From the NCBI RefSeq assembly GCF_003097495.1, contig NZ_QEOP01000002.1, forward strand, positions 124,001 to 188,000: a stretch of DNA of 64,000 bases, in the 5' to 3' direction. The notes beneath the pieces were generated by a model, which searched no databases, had not been told where the DNA came from, and saw nothing but the letters and a program-made list of their open reading frames with translations. Positions 28,301 through 37,559 of the stretch are shown here, piece after piece. This DNA comes from Amnibacterium flavum (GTDB taxonomy: Bacteria; Actinomycetota; Actinomycetes; Actinomycetales; Microbacteriaceae). Both the position numbers and the translations under genes were made by a program. The stretch's first letter is position 1. Each line of letters opens with the position of its first letter.

Positions 28301-28603
28301 TCAGACGGCGACGCGACCGCGCGAGAGCTCGCTCAGTCGTGCCGCGTCGTGGCGTTCGCGCGCGCGGCCGATGAGCAGAGCGGCAGCCGCGACCGTCGCG
28401 GCCGCCAGTGCGAGCGTGATCCACCAGATGAGGCCCTGATCCCAGGCGAGCCCCAGCCAGGTGAGGGCGACCCAGATCACGCCCGCCGCCGCGGCGCCGA
28501 TGGCCGGGACCAGGACGACGCCGTTGGTCTGCCGTCGCGGGAGCGTGTAGCGAGCGAGCAGACCGAGCAGCGCACCGCCCAGGGACACGAAGAGCAGTTC
28601 CAT
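28301..28603 (-). CDS. small membrane protein
   Basis: 100 residues with three hydrophobic segments (LLFVSLGGALLGLLARYTL, NGVVLVPAIGAAAAGVIWVALTWLGL, GLIWWITLALAAATVAAAALLIG) and a charged C-terminal tail. ATG at 28603 was chosen because it starts the first helix; the frame is open upstream through the DUF3107 region in a non-coding reading. It lies 31 bases after DUF3107 on the same strand. Function unknown. Confidence 0.72.
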   Translation of the reverse strand: MELLFVSLGGALLGLLARYTLPRRQTNGVVLVPAIGAAAAGVIWVALTWLGLAWDQGLIWWITLALAAATVAAAALLIGRARERHDAARLSELSRGRVAV

Positions 28604-28634
28604 CAGCAGAGCCGTTCTGTCAGCGGAAGTGGGA

Positions 28635-28859
28635 TCAGGCGACGAAGCCGACGCGTCGGGTCTTCTCGGTGCCGATCTCGATGTAGGCGAGACCCGCGGT
28701 GGGGACGATGTAGAGCTTGCCCGCGTCGTCGACGAGCTTGATGTACTTCTCATCGTTCGCGAGAGCCGAAGCGACGGCCGCCTCGATCTCGGCGGACGGC
28801 TGCGACGACTCGAAGCTCAGTTCCCGCGGGCTGTTGACGATGCCGATACGAATGTCCAA
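28635..28859 (-). CDS. DUF3107 family protein
   Basis: 74 residues, starting at a TTG codon (MDIRIGIVNSPRELSFE) with GGGAAGG about 7 bases upstream. Ends with TEKTRRVGFVA. This is the small actinobacterial DUF3107 family (Rv3208A, TB9.4-like). The rare TTG start is forced: the family N-terminus begins exactly there and no ATG or GTG is available nearby. Role unknown. Divergent from adnA. Confidence 0.88.
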   Translation of the reverse strand: MDIRIGIVNSPRELSFESSQPSAEIEAAVASALANDEKYIKLVDDAGKLYIVPTAGLAYIEIGTEKTRRVGFVA

Positions 28860-29024
28860 CGGCCGACCTTCCCAAGTTCTGCGATGCGCGATCCGGAGGG
28901 ATCGCGCGTTCGTCGTCAACACTATGGCAGGCCCGGGACCTGCTTCCGCGAGTTCACTCAGGGCGCACGCGGACGTGTCCGTGTCGTCCCCTTCCGTGTC
29001 GGGGGGTCCGGTTAACGTTGCCGG

Positions 29025-32000
29025 GTGCACGCTTCCGCCGATCCCACGACGACGGCGCTCCAGGTCGAGCTCGACCCCTCGCAGCGCGCTGTTCTGGCTC
29101 TGCGCGATGACGAGAGCGCCGTGGTGATCGGTGCCCCGGGCACCGGCAAGACCGCCACCCTGCTCGAGCTGCTCGCCGAGAGAGTGCTGTCCGGCAGGGT
29201 CGCGCCGTCCGATGCGCTGGTCCTCGCCTCGAGCCGTGTGTCGGCGACACGTCTGCGCGACACCATCGCGCTCCGACTCGGGATCGCCCTTCCCGGCCCT
29301 CTGGCCCGCACCGCCGCGTCCGTCGCATCCGAGATCGCCAGGGCCGACGCCGTCGCGCGAGGACTCGAGGCGCCCCGGCTGCTGACCGGTGCGGAACAGG
29401 ACCTCATCTTCGCCGACCTGCTCTCGGGCTACGACGAAGAAGGCGGCGGTCCCGCGTGGCCCGCCACCCTCCCGGCAGAGGTGCGACGGCTCGGCCCGTT
29501 CCGCACCGAGCTGCGCGAGCTGCTGGCCCGCGTCGAGGAGGCCAATCTCGGCACCGACGGTCTCCGCGACCTTGGGGCCGAGACGGGGCACCCCGAGTGG
29601 CTCGCGGCCGCCGACTTCTTCGACGACTACCACGCGGTGCTCGACTCCTACCGCAGCGGATCCCGCGACTCGACCGAGCTGCTCGCCGAGGCGGCGGCCA
29701 TCGTCAACTCGGGCACGGCCTCGCGCATGCCGCGTCTCGTCCTGGTCGACGACGCGCAGGAGCTGACCCTCGGCGCCATCGAGCTGCTGTCGGCCTGGGC
29801 GAGAGCGGGGGCGACCGTCATCGCGTTCGGCGACCCCGACATCGGGGTCGCCGGGTTCCGCGGCGGTCGCGCAGACCTGCTGGGCTCGCTCGACCAGCAC
29901 CTGGGCGTGCCGATGCGGATGCTGTTGCTCGACCAGGGTTACCGCTCGGCGGGGCCGATCGCGGCACTCGTCGCCGAGGTCACCAGCCGAGTGGGAGCCG
30001 CCCGGACCGTGCTGCACCGTTCACCGCCGGCGGCGATCGATGCGCCGATCGGCGAAGTCGTGCGCATCGAGGCCCCGACGAGAGCCGAGGAGATCGCCCG
30101 ACTGGCGCGACGACTGCGCGAGCTGCACGTGCTCGGCGGGGTCGCATGGAACTCGATGGCCGTCGTGCTCCGGTCGGGCAGGCACGTGCCCTCGTTCGCC
30201 CGTGGCCTCTCGGCCGCGGGAGTCGCGACCCGGATGAACGCGGCAGCGCGCTCGCTCCGCGAGGAGTGGGCCGCCGACCATCTGGTGCGCGCGGTCGCGG
30301 TCGCGATCGAGGCCGACATCGAAGCGGACACGGTCGCCGATCTTCTGCTCGGCCCCTTCGGCGGGCTCGACCCCCTGGCGCTGAGGCGACTGCGGCTGGC
30401 GCTCCGGCACGAGGAGGTCGCGGGAGGCGGCAACCGTCCGGGCGACGCGTTGCTGGTCGAGGCGATGGCGCAGCCCGGTCGTTTCGCGACCATCGACTCG
30501 CCGCCCGCCCGACGTGCCGGTCGGCTGGCCGAGACCCTCGCGACCGTGCGTGCCCTCCACGAGTCGGGCGCGACCATCGAGGAGATGCTCTGGGCGGTCT
30601 GGGAGCGGAGCGGTCTCGCCGCGCAATGGGCAGGCCAGGCCGATGGTGTCGGCGTCCTCGCCGACGAGGCGAATCGGCACCTCGACTCCGTCGTGTCGCT
30701 GTTCGCCTCCGCGCAGCGCTACGTCGAGCGCACCCCCGATCGACCCCCGATCGAGTTCATCGCCGAGTTCCGGGCCGCCGAACTGCCCGAGGACTCGCTC
30801 GTCGCCCTGTCCCGGCCCGATGCCGTGCTCGTCTGCGCCCCCTCCGCCGTGGTCGGAGCCGAGTTCGACGTGGTCGCCGTCTCCGCACTGCAGGACGGCA
30901 TCTGGCCCAACCTTCGTCTGCGCAGCTCGCTGCTGCACGCCGACCGGCTCGGCCCCGCCGTCGAGGGGGTGCCGCTGGCGGTGCTCGACGATCGCCGTCA
31001 GGTGCTTCACGACGAGCTGCGCATGTTCGCACTCTCGGCCTCGCGCGCGCGTCGGACGCTCATCATCAGCAACGTCTCGAGCGCCGACGAGCAGCCGTCA
31101 CCCCTCGTGCGCCTGGTGCCCGACGACGCCCCGCAGGCGACGATCTCCGATCCGCTCACCCTCCGTGGCATGGTTGGCGCCTTGCGGCGCGAGCTGGCCG
31201 GACGCGCGGGGGAGTCGGCCTCGCCCGCGGCCTCCGCGCTGTCTCGACTCGCGCACGAGTCCGTCCCCGGCGCCGATCCCGCGTCCTGGTACGGCCTCGC
31301 CGCTCCCAGCACCGACGCCCCTCTCGTCGACCTCGACGACGCCGAGGCGCGCGTCAGCGTGTCTCCGTCGCGGCTCGGTGCTGTCGAGAAGTCTCCGCTG
31401 GGCTGGTTCATCGACACGATGTCCGCGGCGCCGTCCGGGTTCCACGCCGACCTCGGCACCCTCCTGCACTCGGCGATGGAGACCCTCTCGACGACGCCCG
31501 GGGCCGCTCTCGATACCGATGCGGTCATGGAAGTCGTCGACGCGCGCTGGCACGAGTTCCGGTTCGACTCCGAATGGGAGAGCGAGTACCAGCGGTCGCG
31601 GGCTCGGATCCGTGCCGCGGGGCTGGCGGACTACCTGAGCTCCTTCGAGAGGGACGGGCACCGCCTCGCCGGCGCGGAGACGGCGTTCACCTTCGAGCTG
31701 GGGCAGGCGGTCGTCGTGGGCAAGATCGACAGGATCGAGCACACCGCCGCAGGGTCCGTGGTCATCGTCGATCTGAAGACGGGAACGACCTTTCCGCGCG
31801 ACGACGAGCTGCCGACCCACGCCCAGCTGGGGCTCTATCAGCTGGCTGCGGTCCACGGCGGCATCGAGGGAATGCCCGAGGGTGCGGAGTTCGGCGGCGC
31901 GAAGCTCCTCTTCGTGTCGTCCGGGGTGCGCGGCAAGCTCTATCGGGAGAAGGAGCAGCCCGCTCTCGGTCCCGAGCAACTCGAGGAGTTCCGCGCTCGT

Positions 32001-32123
32001 GTCCGCTCCGCGGCGGAGACGATGGCGGGAACCCTGTTCCCGGGCGTCGACGGATTGGCCGAGCGCGATCCTCTCGCCGGGTACCCGTATCGGGTGCATC
32101 TCATCCCGGCGGTGTCGTCGTGA
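29025..32123 (+). CDS. adnA: AdnA subunit of the AdnAB helicase-nuclease
   Basis: DNA double-strand break resection motor-nuclease, the actinobacterial counterpart of RecBCD/AddAB. 1032 residues. Walker A GAPGTGKTAT is at about 33-42; motif II reads LVLVDDAQE rather than DEYQ, as the AdnA motor is the weaker one in mycobacteria. The C-terminal RecB-like nuclease domain has GTLLHSAME, GKIDRIEH and IVDLKTG (Asp and Lys near 914-917). GTG start, no SD, with TAACGT 6 nt upstream. The adnB start overlaps its stop as GTGA. Confidence 0.92.
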   Translation: MHASADPTTTALQVELDPSQRAVLALRDDESAVVIGAPGTGKTATLLELLAERVLSGRVAPSDALVLASSRVSATRLRDTIALRLGIALPGPLARTAASVASEIARADAVARGLEAPRLLTGAEQDLIFADLLSGYDEEGGGPAWPATLPAEVRRLGPFRTELRELLARVEEANLGTDGLRDLGAETGHPEWLAAADFFDDYHAVLDSYRSGSRDSTELLAEAAAIVNSGTASRMPRLVLVDDAQELTLGAIELLSAWARAGATVIAFGDPDIGVAGFRGGRADLLGSLDQHLGVPMRMLLLDQGYRSAGPIAALVAEVTSRVGAARTVLHRSPPAAIDAPIGEVVRIEAPTRAEEIARLARRLRELHVLGGVAWNSMAVVLRSGRHVPSFARGLSAAGVATRMNAAARSLREEWAADHLVRAVAVAIEADIEADTVADLLLGPFGGLDPLALRRLRLALRHEEVAGGGNRPGDALLVEAMAQPGRFATIDSPPARRAGRLAETLATVRALHESGATIEEMLWAVWERSGLAAQWAGQADGVGVLADEANRHLDSVVSLFASAQRYVERTPDRPPIEFIAEFRAAELPEDSLVALSRPDAVLVCAPSAVVGAEFDVVAVSALQDGIWPNLRLRSSLLHADRLGPAVEGVPLAVLDDRRQVLHDELRMFALSASRARRTLIISNVSSADEQPSPLVRLVPDDAPQATISDPLTLRGMVGALRRELAGRAGESASPAASALSRLAHESVPGADPASWYGLAAPSTDAPLVDLDDAEARVSVSPSRLGAVEKSPLGWFIDTMSAAPSGFHADLGTLLHSAMETLSTTPGAALDTDAVMEVVDARWHEFRFDSEWESEYQRSRARIRAAGLADYLSSFERDGHRLAGAETAFTFELGQAVVVGKIDRIEHTAAGSVVIVDLKTGTTFPRDDELPTHAQLGLYQLAAVHGGIEGMPEGAEFGGAKLLFVSSGVRGKLYREKEQPALGPEQLEEFRARVRSAAETMAGTLFPGVDGLAERDPLAGYPYRVHLIPAVSS

Positions 32124-35100
32124 CCGAGCGCATCGACGCGGCCACGATCGCCCGAACGCTCGGGCTGCCGACCCCCACCCCGCAGCAGACCGCCGTCATC
32201 GAGGCACCGCTCGCTCCCAGCCTCGTCGTCGCGGGTGCGGGCAGCGGAAAGACCGAGACGATGGCGGCCCGGGTGGTCTGGCTTCTCGCCAACGGGCTCG
32301 CGAACCCCGCCGACGTCCTCGGGCTCACCTTCACCCGCAAGGCGGCGGGCGAACTGTCCGAGCGGGTCAACAGACGAGTTCGGGCGCTGTCGGCCAGCGG
32401 ACTGATCGAGCAGCCGTTCGACGCCTTCGAAGCTCCCACGATCGCAACCTACAACTCGTTCGCGAGCACCATCTTCCGCGAGCACGCCACCGGCATCGGG
32501 CGTGAACCCGACGCGTCGGTCCTGGGCGAGGCCGCCGCCTGGCAGCTCGCGCGCCGGGTCGTGTCCGCCAGCGAGGATCCCGCTCTCGTCGGCATGGAGA
32601 AGTCCGTCGACCGGGTCACCGAGGGCGTGCTCGCGCTGAGCGGCGCGATGGCCGAGAACGTCGTCGACGCCGACGAGCTGCTCCGCATGGTCGCGCGCTT
32701 CACCACGCTCGACAACCTGCCCATCGGCAATGCGCGCAAGAAGACCGCCTACGCGTCGGTCACCGAGGCCATCGACGCCGTCGGATCCCTCCCGGTGCTC
32801 GTCCGCCTCGTCCTCGCGTATTCCGAGGAGAAGGTGCGCCGCGGGGTGCTGGAGTTCTCCGACCAGGTGGCGCTCGCGCTCGAGGTGTCGAGGCGCATGC
32901 CGCACGTGCGCGCCGACTACCGCACCCGCTTCCCGATCGTGCTGCTCGACGAATACCAGGACACCAGCGTCGTCCAGACCCGCCTCCTGTCCGAGCTGTT
33001 CGGCGAGGGAGCCGTCATGGCGGTGGGCGACCCGCATCAGTCGATCTACGGCTGGCGCGGCGCGAGCGCGAGCAACCTCGGCCGGTTCGCGCGCGACTTC
33101 GGACTCCGCTCACCCGACCCCGACGTCCGGGAGCGGTCGGCGCTGTCGTTCGCGCTGTCCACGAGCTGGCGCAACCCGCCACGCGTCCTCGCCGCGGCCA
33201 ACACCATCGTGTCGCCGCTCACCGGGGCATCGGCTGTGCCGGTCGCGGCCCTCGATCCGCGCCCGGGAGCGGGGGAGGGCGAGCTCGAGGTGGCGTTCCT
33301 CGAAACGGTCGTCGACGAAGCGGCTCAGGTCGCCGACTGGCTGGGGCGCCGGATCGAGAGCAACCCCACCGAACCGCCGTCCGCGGCGATCCTGTGCCGC
33401 TCGTTGAAGAAGGTGGCCGTCTTCACCAAGGCGCTGGCGGCGCGCGGCGTCCGGTTCACGGTGCTCGGCATCGGCGGCCTGCTCGAGGAGCCCGCGGTCG
33501 CCGACCTCGTCAGCGTGCTGCACACCCTCTCCGACCCGACATCGGGCAAGTACCTGATCCGCCTGCTCGCCGGGGCGCGCAACCGGATCGGCGTGCGCGA
33601 CATCAAGGCGCTGCGCGAACTCGCCGGTTGGCTCGCGCGACGCGACGCCGCCCAGCAGCCTCTCTCCGACGAGGTCCGCGATGCGCTGCGCGCGTCGCTC
33701 GGAGGCGAGGAGGGAGCCTCGCTCGTCGATGCGCTCGACTTCGTCGCGATCGCGCGTCCCGATCACGGCGCGCTTCGGGATTTCAGCGAGGACGGCCTGC
33801 ACCGGATGCGGGTGCTCGGCACCGAGCTCGCGGATCTCCGACGTCGGTCAGGGCTGGGGCTCGTCGACCTCGTCGCCCTCGTGATCGAGCAGACCGGGCT
33901 CGACATCGAGTCCAGCGCGAACGAGTCGTCCGCGCTGGGACGCGGGGCGCTCGACTCGTTCATCGAGGTCGTCGACGACTTCGTCAGCACGGATCCCGGA
34001 GCGGGTCTCCGGTCGTTCCTCGCCTGGCTCGAGCTCGCCGAGCAGCGCGAGAACCTGGGAGCGCGGCCCACCGATCCTCAGCCGGGCACCGTCCAGCTGC
34101 TGACCATCCACGGTGCGAAGGGCCTCGAATGGGATCTCGTCGTCGTGCCCCGCATGGTCGAGGGCGAGCTACCCGGCACCATGCGCAGCAAAAGGGGATG
34201 GCTGGCCTTCGCCGAGCTGCCCTACGACTTCCGCGGTGACAGATTCGACCTTCCGCAGCTCGGCTGGGCGGGCTGCGAGACGCAGAAGGACTTCGATGAC
34301 GCCTACAAGAGCTACTGCGAGAGCATCGAGGCACGCGATGCCGAGGAGCAGCGCCGCCTCGCCTACGTGGCGGTCACGCGCGCGAAGCACGCGTTGCTGC
34401 TGACGGGTTCGTTCTGGAACACGCAGCGCAAACCACGAGGGCCGAGCAGCTACCTGCTCGAGCTCGCCCAGGCAGGCGCGATCGATCCCGGCCTGCTTCC
34501 CGAATCGCCGGTCAATGAGGAGAACCCGCTCGACGCGCTCGTCAGCCACATTCCGTGGCCGTCCGACCCGCTCGGCACGAGACGCGACCGCGTCGAGGCC
34601 GCCGCCCGCGCCGTCGCGGCTGCGGATCCGACCGCGCGCACCCCGTGGGATCGCGAGCTCGACCTGCTCCTCGCCGAACGGGCCGAAGCGGCGGCCGGCG
34701 GCGGCCTCGACGTGTCGGTGCGCGTCTCGGCGTCGGCGTTCAAGGACCACATCTCCGACCCGGTCGCCATCGCCCGGTCGCTTCGCAGGCCGCTTCCACA
34801 GCGCCCGTACCGGCAGACCCGCCTCGGCACCCTCTTCCACAGCTGGGTCGAGCACCGCTCGGGTGTTCCATCGACGGCCGACCTCGTCGACGCCCTGCCC
34901 GGGGAGAGCGACCTCGACCTCGTCGAAGGCGAGCCCGATGCCGAGGAGCTGGCCCGCCTCCAGTCGATCTTCGAGCGCTCGCCCTGGGCTACGCGGCTGC
35001 CCGAGGCCGTCGAACTCGAGATCCACGTGCCGTTCGACGATCGCGTGATCGTGTGCAAGCTCGACGCCGTCTACCGGGTCGGCGACCGCTGGGAGGTCGT

Positions 35101-35338
35101 GGACTGGAAGACCGGTGCGCCGCCGAAGTCCGACGCCTCGCTCGCCGAGCGCACCTATCAGCTCGCGCTCTACCGGCTCGCGTTCGCGCGCTGGAAGGGC
35201 GTCGACCTCGACCAGGTCGACGCGGCCTTCTACTACGTCGGCGACGACCTGATCATCCGGCCCGCGGTCTTCCCCGACGAAGACGAGCTGAGGGCGCTCT
35301 GGCGTGCCTCCCGAGAGGTGCTCGCCGGCGCGAGGTGA
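32120..35338 (+). CDS. adnB: AdnB subunit of the AdnAB helicase-nuclease
   Basis: 1072 residues, lead motor and second nuclease of AdnAB. UvrD-like motifs: VVAGAGSGKTET (about 35-46), LTFTRKAAGEL, VLLDEYQDTS (about 274), GDPHQSIYGWRGAS, TIHGAKGLEWDLV (about 662) and YVAVTRAKHALLL (about 750). The C-terminal RecB nuclease has RLGTLFHSWVEH, CKLDAVYR and VVDWKTG (about 993). GTG at 32120 overlaps the adnA stop by 4 bases (GTGA), so 1:1 coupled translation is likely. The reading frame is open far upstream inside adnA, but that part is a shadow. Confidence 0.95.
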   Translation: MTERIDAATIARTLGLPTPTPQQTAVIEAPLAPSLVVAGAGSGKTETMAARVVWLLANGLANPADVLGLTFTRKAAGELSERVNRRVRALSASGLIEQPFDAFEAPTIATYNSFASTIFREHATGIGREPDASVLGEAAAWQLARRVVSASEDPALVGMEKSVDRVTEGVLALSGAMAENVVDADELLRMVARFTTLDNLPIGNARKKTAYASVTEAIDAVGSLPVLVRLVLAYSEEKVRRGVLEFSDQVALALEVSRRMPHVRADYRTRFPIVLLDEYQDTSVVQTRLLSELFGEGAVMAVGDPHQSIYGWRGASASNLGRFARDFGLRSPDPDVRERSALSFALSTSWRNPPRVLAAANTIVSPLTGASAVPVAALDPRPGAGEGELEVAFLETVVDEAAQVADWLGRRIESNPTEPPSAAILCRSLKKVAVFTKALAARGVRFTVLGIGGLLEEPAVADLVSVLHTLSDPTSGKYLIRLLAGARNRIGVRDIKALRELAGWLARRDAAQQPLSDEVRDALRASLGGEEGASLVDALDFVAIARPDHGALRDFSEDGLHRMRVLGTELADLRRRSGLGLVDLVALVIEQTGLDIESSANESSALGRGALDSFIEVVDDFVSTDPGAGLRSFLAWLELAEQRENLGARPTDPQPGTVQLLTIHGAKGLEWDLVVVPRMVEGELPGTMRSKRGWLAFAELPYDFRGDRFDLPQLGWAGCETQKDFDDAYKSYCESIEARDAEEQRRLAYVAVTRAKHALLLTGSFWNTQRKPRGPSSYLLELAQAGAIDPGLLPESPVNEENPLDALVSHIPWPSDPLGTRRDRVEAAARAVAAADPTARTPWDRELDLLLAERAEAAAGGGLDVSVRVSASAFKDHISDPVAIARSLRRPLPQRPYRQTRLGTLFHSWVEHRSGVPSTADLVDALPGESDLDLVEGEPDAEELARLQSIFERSPWATRLPEAVELEIHVPFDDRVIVCKLDAVYRVGDRWEVVDWKTGAPPKSDASLAERTYQLALYRLAFARWKGVDLDQVDAAFYYVGDDLIIRPAVFPDEDELRALWRASREVLAGAR

Positions 35339-35390
35339 CGAGTCGCTCCGGGTCTCCGCTCAGCGCGCGGTCATCGGGCGGGCGCCGGGT

Positions 35391-36443
35391 CTACTCGGTG
35401 AGAGCGCCCCGGCCGCCGCCCTGTGCGACGTGAGGGCGCTCCGACAGCATCTGGCGCACTTCGTCGACGTCGAGGATGGGTCCGGTCTCGTGGGCGAGGG
35501 AGCCCTGCTGGTCGCCGCGAACGCTCTCGACGAGCACGTCGAGCATCTGCACGGCGTCATCGACGATCGACTGGTCGCGGGCCTCGAGCCCGAACAGCAG
35601 CCAGCGCGCGAGTTCCAGCTCGGCGTACAGCATCGCGCGGCGGCGGATCTCGCGATCGGCGGCACCGTGGCGGCCCGCGGAGTAGGAGCCGAAGATCTGC
35701 TCGACGGAGTCGGGGCTGGGCGCCGACAGGGCCCAGGACAGGTCGCGGGCCGGGTCGCCGACCCGCAGATCCGACCATCCGATGATCCCCGCGATCTGAC
35801 CGTCGGCATCGTAGAGGAGCACATCGGCGCTCATGGCGCCGTGCACGACTGTGGTCTGGAACTGCCACAGCGAGGTGTCGTCCGTTGCGCTCTCCCAGCG
35901 CGAGAGGAGGCTCGCCGGCACCATCGAGGTCGCGGCGGCGCGATCCATGATCCCGACGACGGAGCGCAGGTTGTCGATGGCCGAGACAACCGGAAGGCCT
36001 GCGTCGACGACGACGCTGGTCGGAAGCGAGTGCATGGCGGCCAGAGCACGGCCGACCGATTCGGGCAGCGGGCTGTCGGGCGTCAGCAGATCGAGGGTCA
36101 GGCGACGGCCGTAGACGAACTCGGAGACGACGGCCCGTCCGCCGCGCTCACCCGGCTTCGGCTTGATGACCGTCTGGCCGACGAAGGTCGACAGTGCGAA
36201 GGGCAGGCGGGTGCGCACTCCCGAGCTGAGCGCTCCCAGGGCGCTGAGCTCCGCCGTCTGCGCCTTCGCGGCGCTCTCGGAGTTCGCCACGCGCACCAGA
36301 TAGTGCTTGCCGTCGCGCGCGGTGAGGAGCGCGCTGTCGAACTCGCCCTGGCGGTGCGAGGTGAACGGCTGAGCCGCGGCGACGTCGAGTCCCGGCACGG
36401 CCGACGTCGCGAGCGCGGCTAGAGTGAGATGGGATCTGGCCAT
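35391..36443 (-). CDS. phosphotransferase (APH/kinase-fold) with degenerate catalytic motifs
   Basis: 350 residues with the aminoglycoside-phosphotransferase-like kinase fold. The catalytic loop, normally HGDxxxxN, reads HGAMSADV at 201-208: Asp is replaced by Ala203 and Asn by Val208. The Mg-binding IDW/IDF motif reads IGW (Gly222), though the following VGDPARDLSWAL is normal. This points to a pseudokinase or a different mechanism. ATG at 36443 with TACCCT 7 nt upstream, no SD. It lies between adnB and nudC, the position of a related phosphotransferase gene in other Microbacteriaceae (from memory). Confidence 0.8.
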   Translation of the reverse strand: MARSHLTLAALATSAVPGLDVAAAQPFTSHRQGEFDSALLTARDGKHYLVRVANSESAAKAQTAELSALGALSSGVRTRLPFALSTFVGQTVIKPKPGERGGRAVVSEFVYGRRLTLDLLTPDSPLPESVGRALAAMHSLPTSVVVDAGLPVVSAIDNLRSVVGIMDRAAATSMVPASLLSRWESATDDTSLWQFQTTVVHGAMSADVLLYDADGQIAGIIGWSDLRVGDPARDLSWALSAPSPDSVEQIFGSYSAGRHGAADREIRRRAMLYAELELARWLLFGLEARDQSIVDDAVQMLDVLVESVRGDQQGSLAHETGPILDVDEVRQMLSERPHVAQGGGRGALTE

Positions 36444-36596
36444 ACGGTCCAGGGTAGGCGGGGCATTCCGCTGGGACACGGCCGCCACGCGGGTATGGGC
36501 CCGCGAATTGCTCGGCCTCTATCCCCAGATGAGGCCGCACAATCGGGGTTCCTCCGGTTGTTCCTCGTCGGTGCGCAAGATGTTCGGGAGGCATGC
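36444..36596. promoter_or_regulatory. divergent region between phosphotransferase and nudC-uvrD2
   Basis: Minus strand: TACCCT (36451-36456), 7 nt before the phosphotransferase ATG. Plus strand: GGGAGG (36587-36592) is the SD of nudC. No further operator is evident. Confidence 0.4.
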
Positions 36597-37559
36597 GTGT
36601 CAGGTTCAGGTGGCTCCGACTTCTCCGATCGGCTCCCGCTCTCGCGGTCGATGATCGACAGGGACTACCTGACTCGCGCCCGCCCCGGCGTGCTCGCCGA
36701 ACTCCGAGCCGATCCGTCGGCCCTCACGATGTTCCTGGCCCGCGGACGCGCACTTCTGGCCGAAGGCGGCGACGGGCCCCGCCTCGAGCTGCGGCCGGCG
36801 GCCACCGTCGCCGAGTCGGCCACCCTCATCTACCTCGGACGAGTCACCGAAGGCGACCTGGAAGGCCGCCCTGTCCTGGTGGCCATCCTCGACGCCGACG
36901 AGGCCGACGCCGTCTCCACCGACGCCGATCGATGGGGTGACCTGCGCGCCATCGCCACCGAGCTCGAGCCGCTCGACTCGGGCCTGTTCACCCAGGCCCT
37001 CGCCATCGCGAACTGGCACTCGACTCACGGTTTCTCCCCGCGCACGGGCGAACCGACGGAGCCGGGCCTCGGCGGCTGGGTGCGACACCCCTCCGGCCAG
37101 CACGACGAGGAGTCGGGCACGCACATCTTCCCGCGCACCGACCCGGCCGTCATCGTCGGCATCATCGACGACGAGGACCGGCTGCTGCTCGGCGCCAATG
37201 CGCGCTGGGGCGGCGACCGATACTCGGTGCTCGCCGGATTCGTCGAACCCGGGGAATCGTTCGAGGCGGCCGTCGTGCGCGAGATGTACGAGGAGGCGGG
37301 GCTGCGCGTCGCGAACCCCACCTACCTCGGTTCCCAGCCGTGGCCGTTCCCCGCGTCGATCATGATCGGCTTCGAAGCGCGACTCGCCCCCGACTCGGTC
37401 CGCGTGCCCGTCCCCGACGGGGTCGAGATCATCGACCTGCGCTGGTTCACGCGCGAGGAGCTGAGCGACGGCGTCCGCACGATCGGCATCCCACCCCGCG
37501 CCTCGATCGCCCGCGCCATCATCGAGAGGTGGTTCGGCGCGCCCCTGGACGCTCCGTGA
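36597..37559 (+). CDS. nudC: NAD(H) pyrophosphatase NudC, zinc-ribbon cysteines absent
   Basis: 320 residues. The Nudix box is GFVEPGESFEAAVVREMYEE-AG, followed by the NADH-pyrophosphatase signature SQPWPFPAS, so NAD(H) or NAD-capped RNA hydrolysis is expected. The N-terminal LPLSR...IDRDY block is typical. The usual four-Cys zinc ribbon is replaced: the region WHSTHGFSPRTGEPTEPGLG and what follows to GTHIFPRTDPA has no cysteine. GTG at 36597 with GGGAGG upstream was chosen to keep the conserved LPLSR block. It overlaps uvrD2 by 4 bases (GTGA). Confidence 0.9.
   Translation: MSGSGGSDFSDRLPLSRSMIDRDYLTRARPGVLAELRADPSALTMFLARGRALLAEGGDGPRLELRPAATVAESATLIYLGRVTEGDLEGRPVLVAILDADEADAVSTDADRWGDLRAIATELEPLDSGLFTQALAIANWHSTHGFSPRTGEPTEPGLGGWVRHPSGQHDEESGTHIFPRTDPAVIVGIIDDEDRLLLGANARWGGDRYSVLAGFVEPGESFEAAVVREMYEEAGLRVANPTYLGSQPWPFPASIMIGFEARLAPDSVRVPVPDGVEIIDLRWFTREELSDGVRTIGIPPRASIARAIIERWFGAPLDAP

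Noticed and set aside
29456-32119. Very long open frame running through adnA into adnB
   Set aside because: The part before 32120 translates to Arg/Pro-rich nonsense in another frame of adnA; only the part from the GTG at 32120 has helicase motifs.
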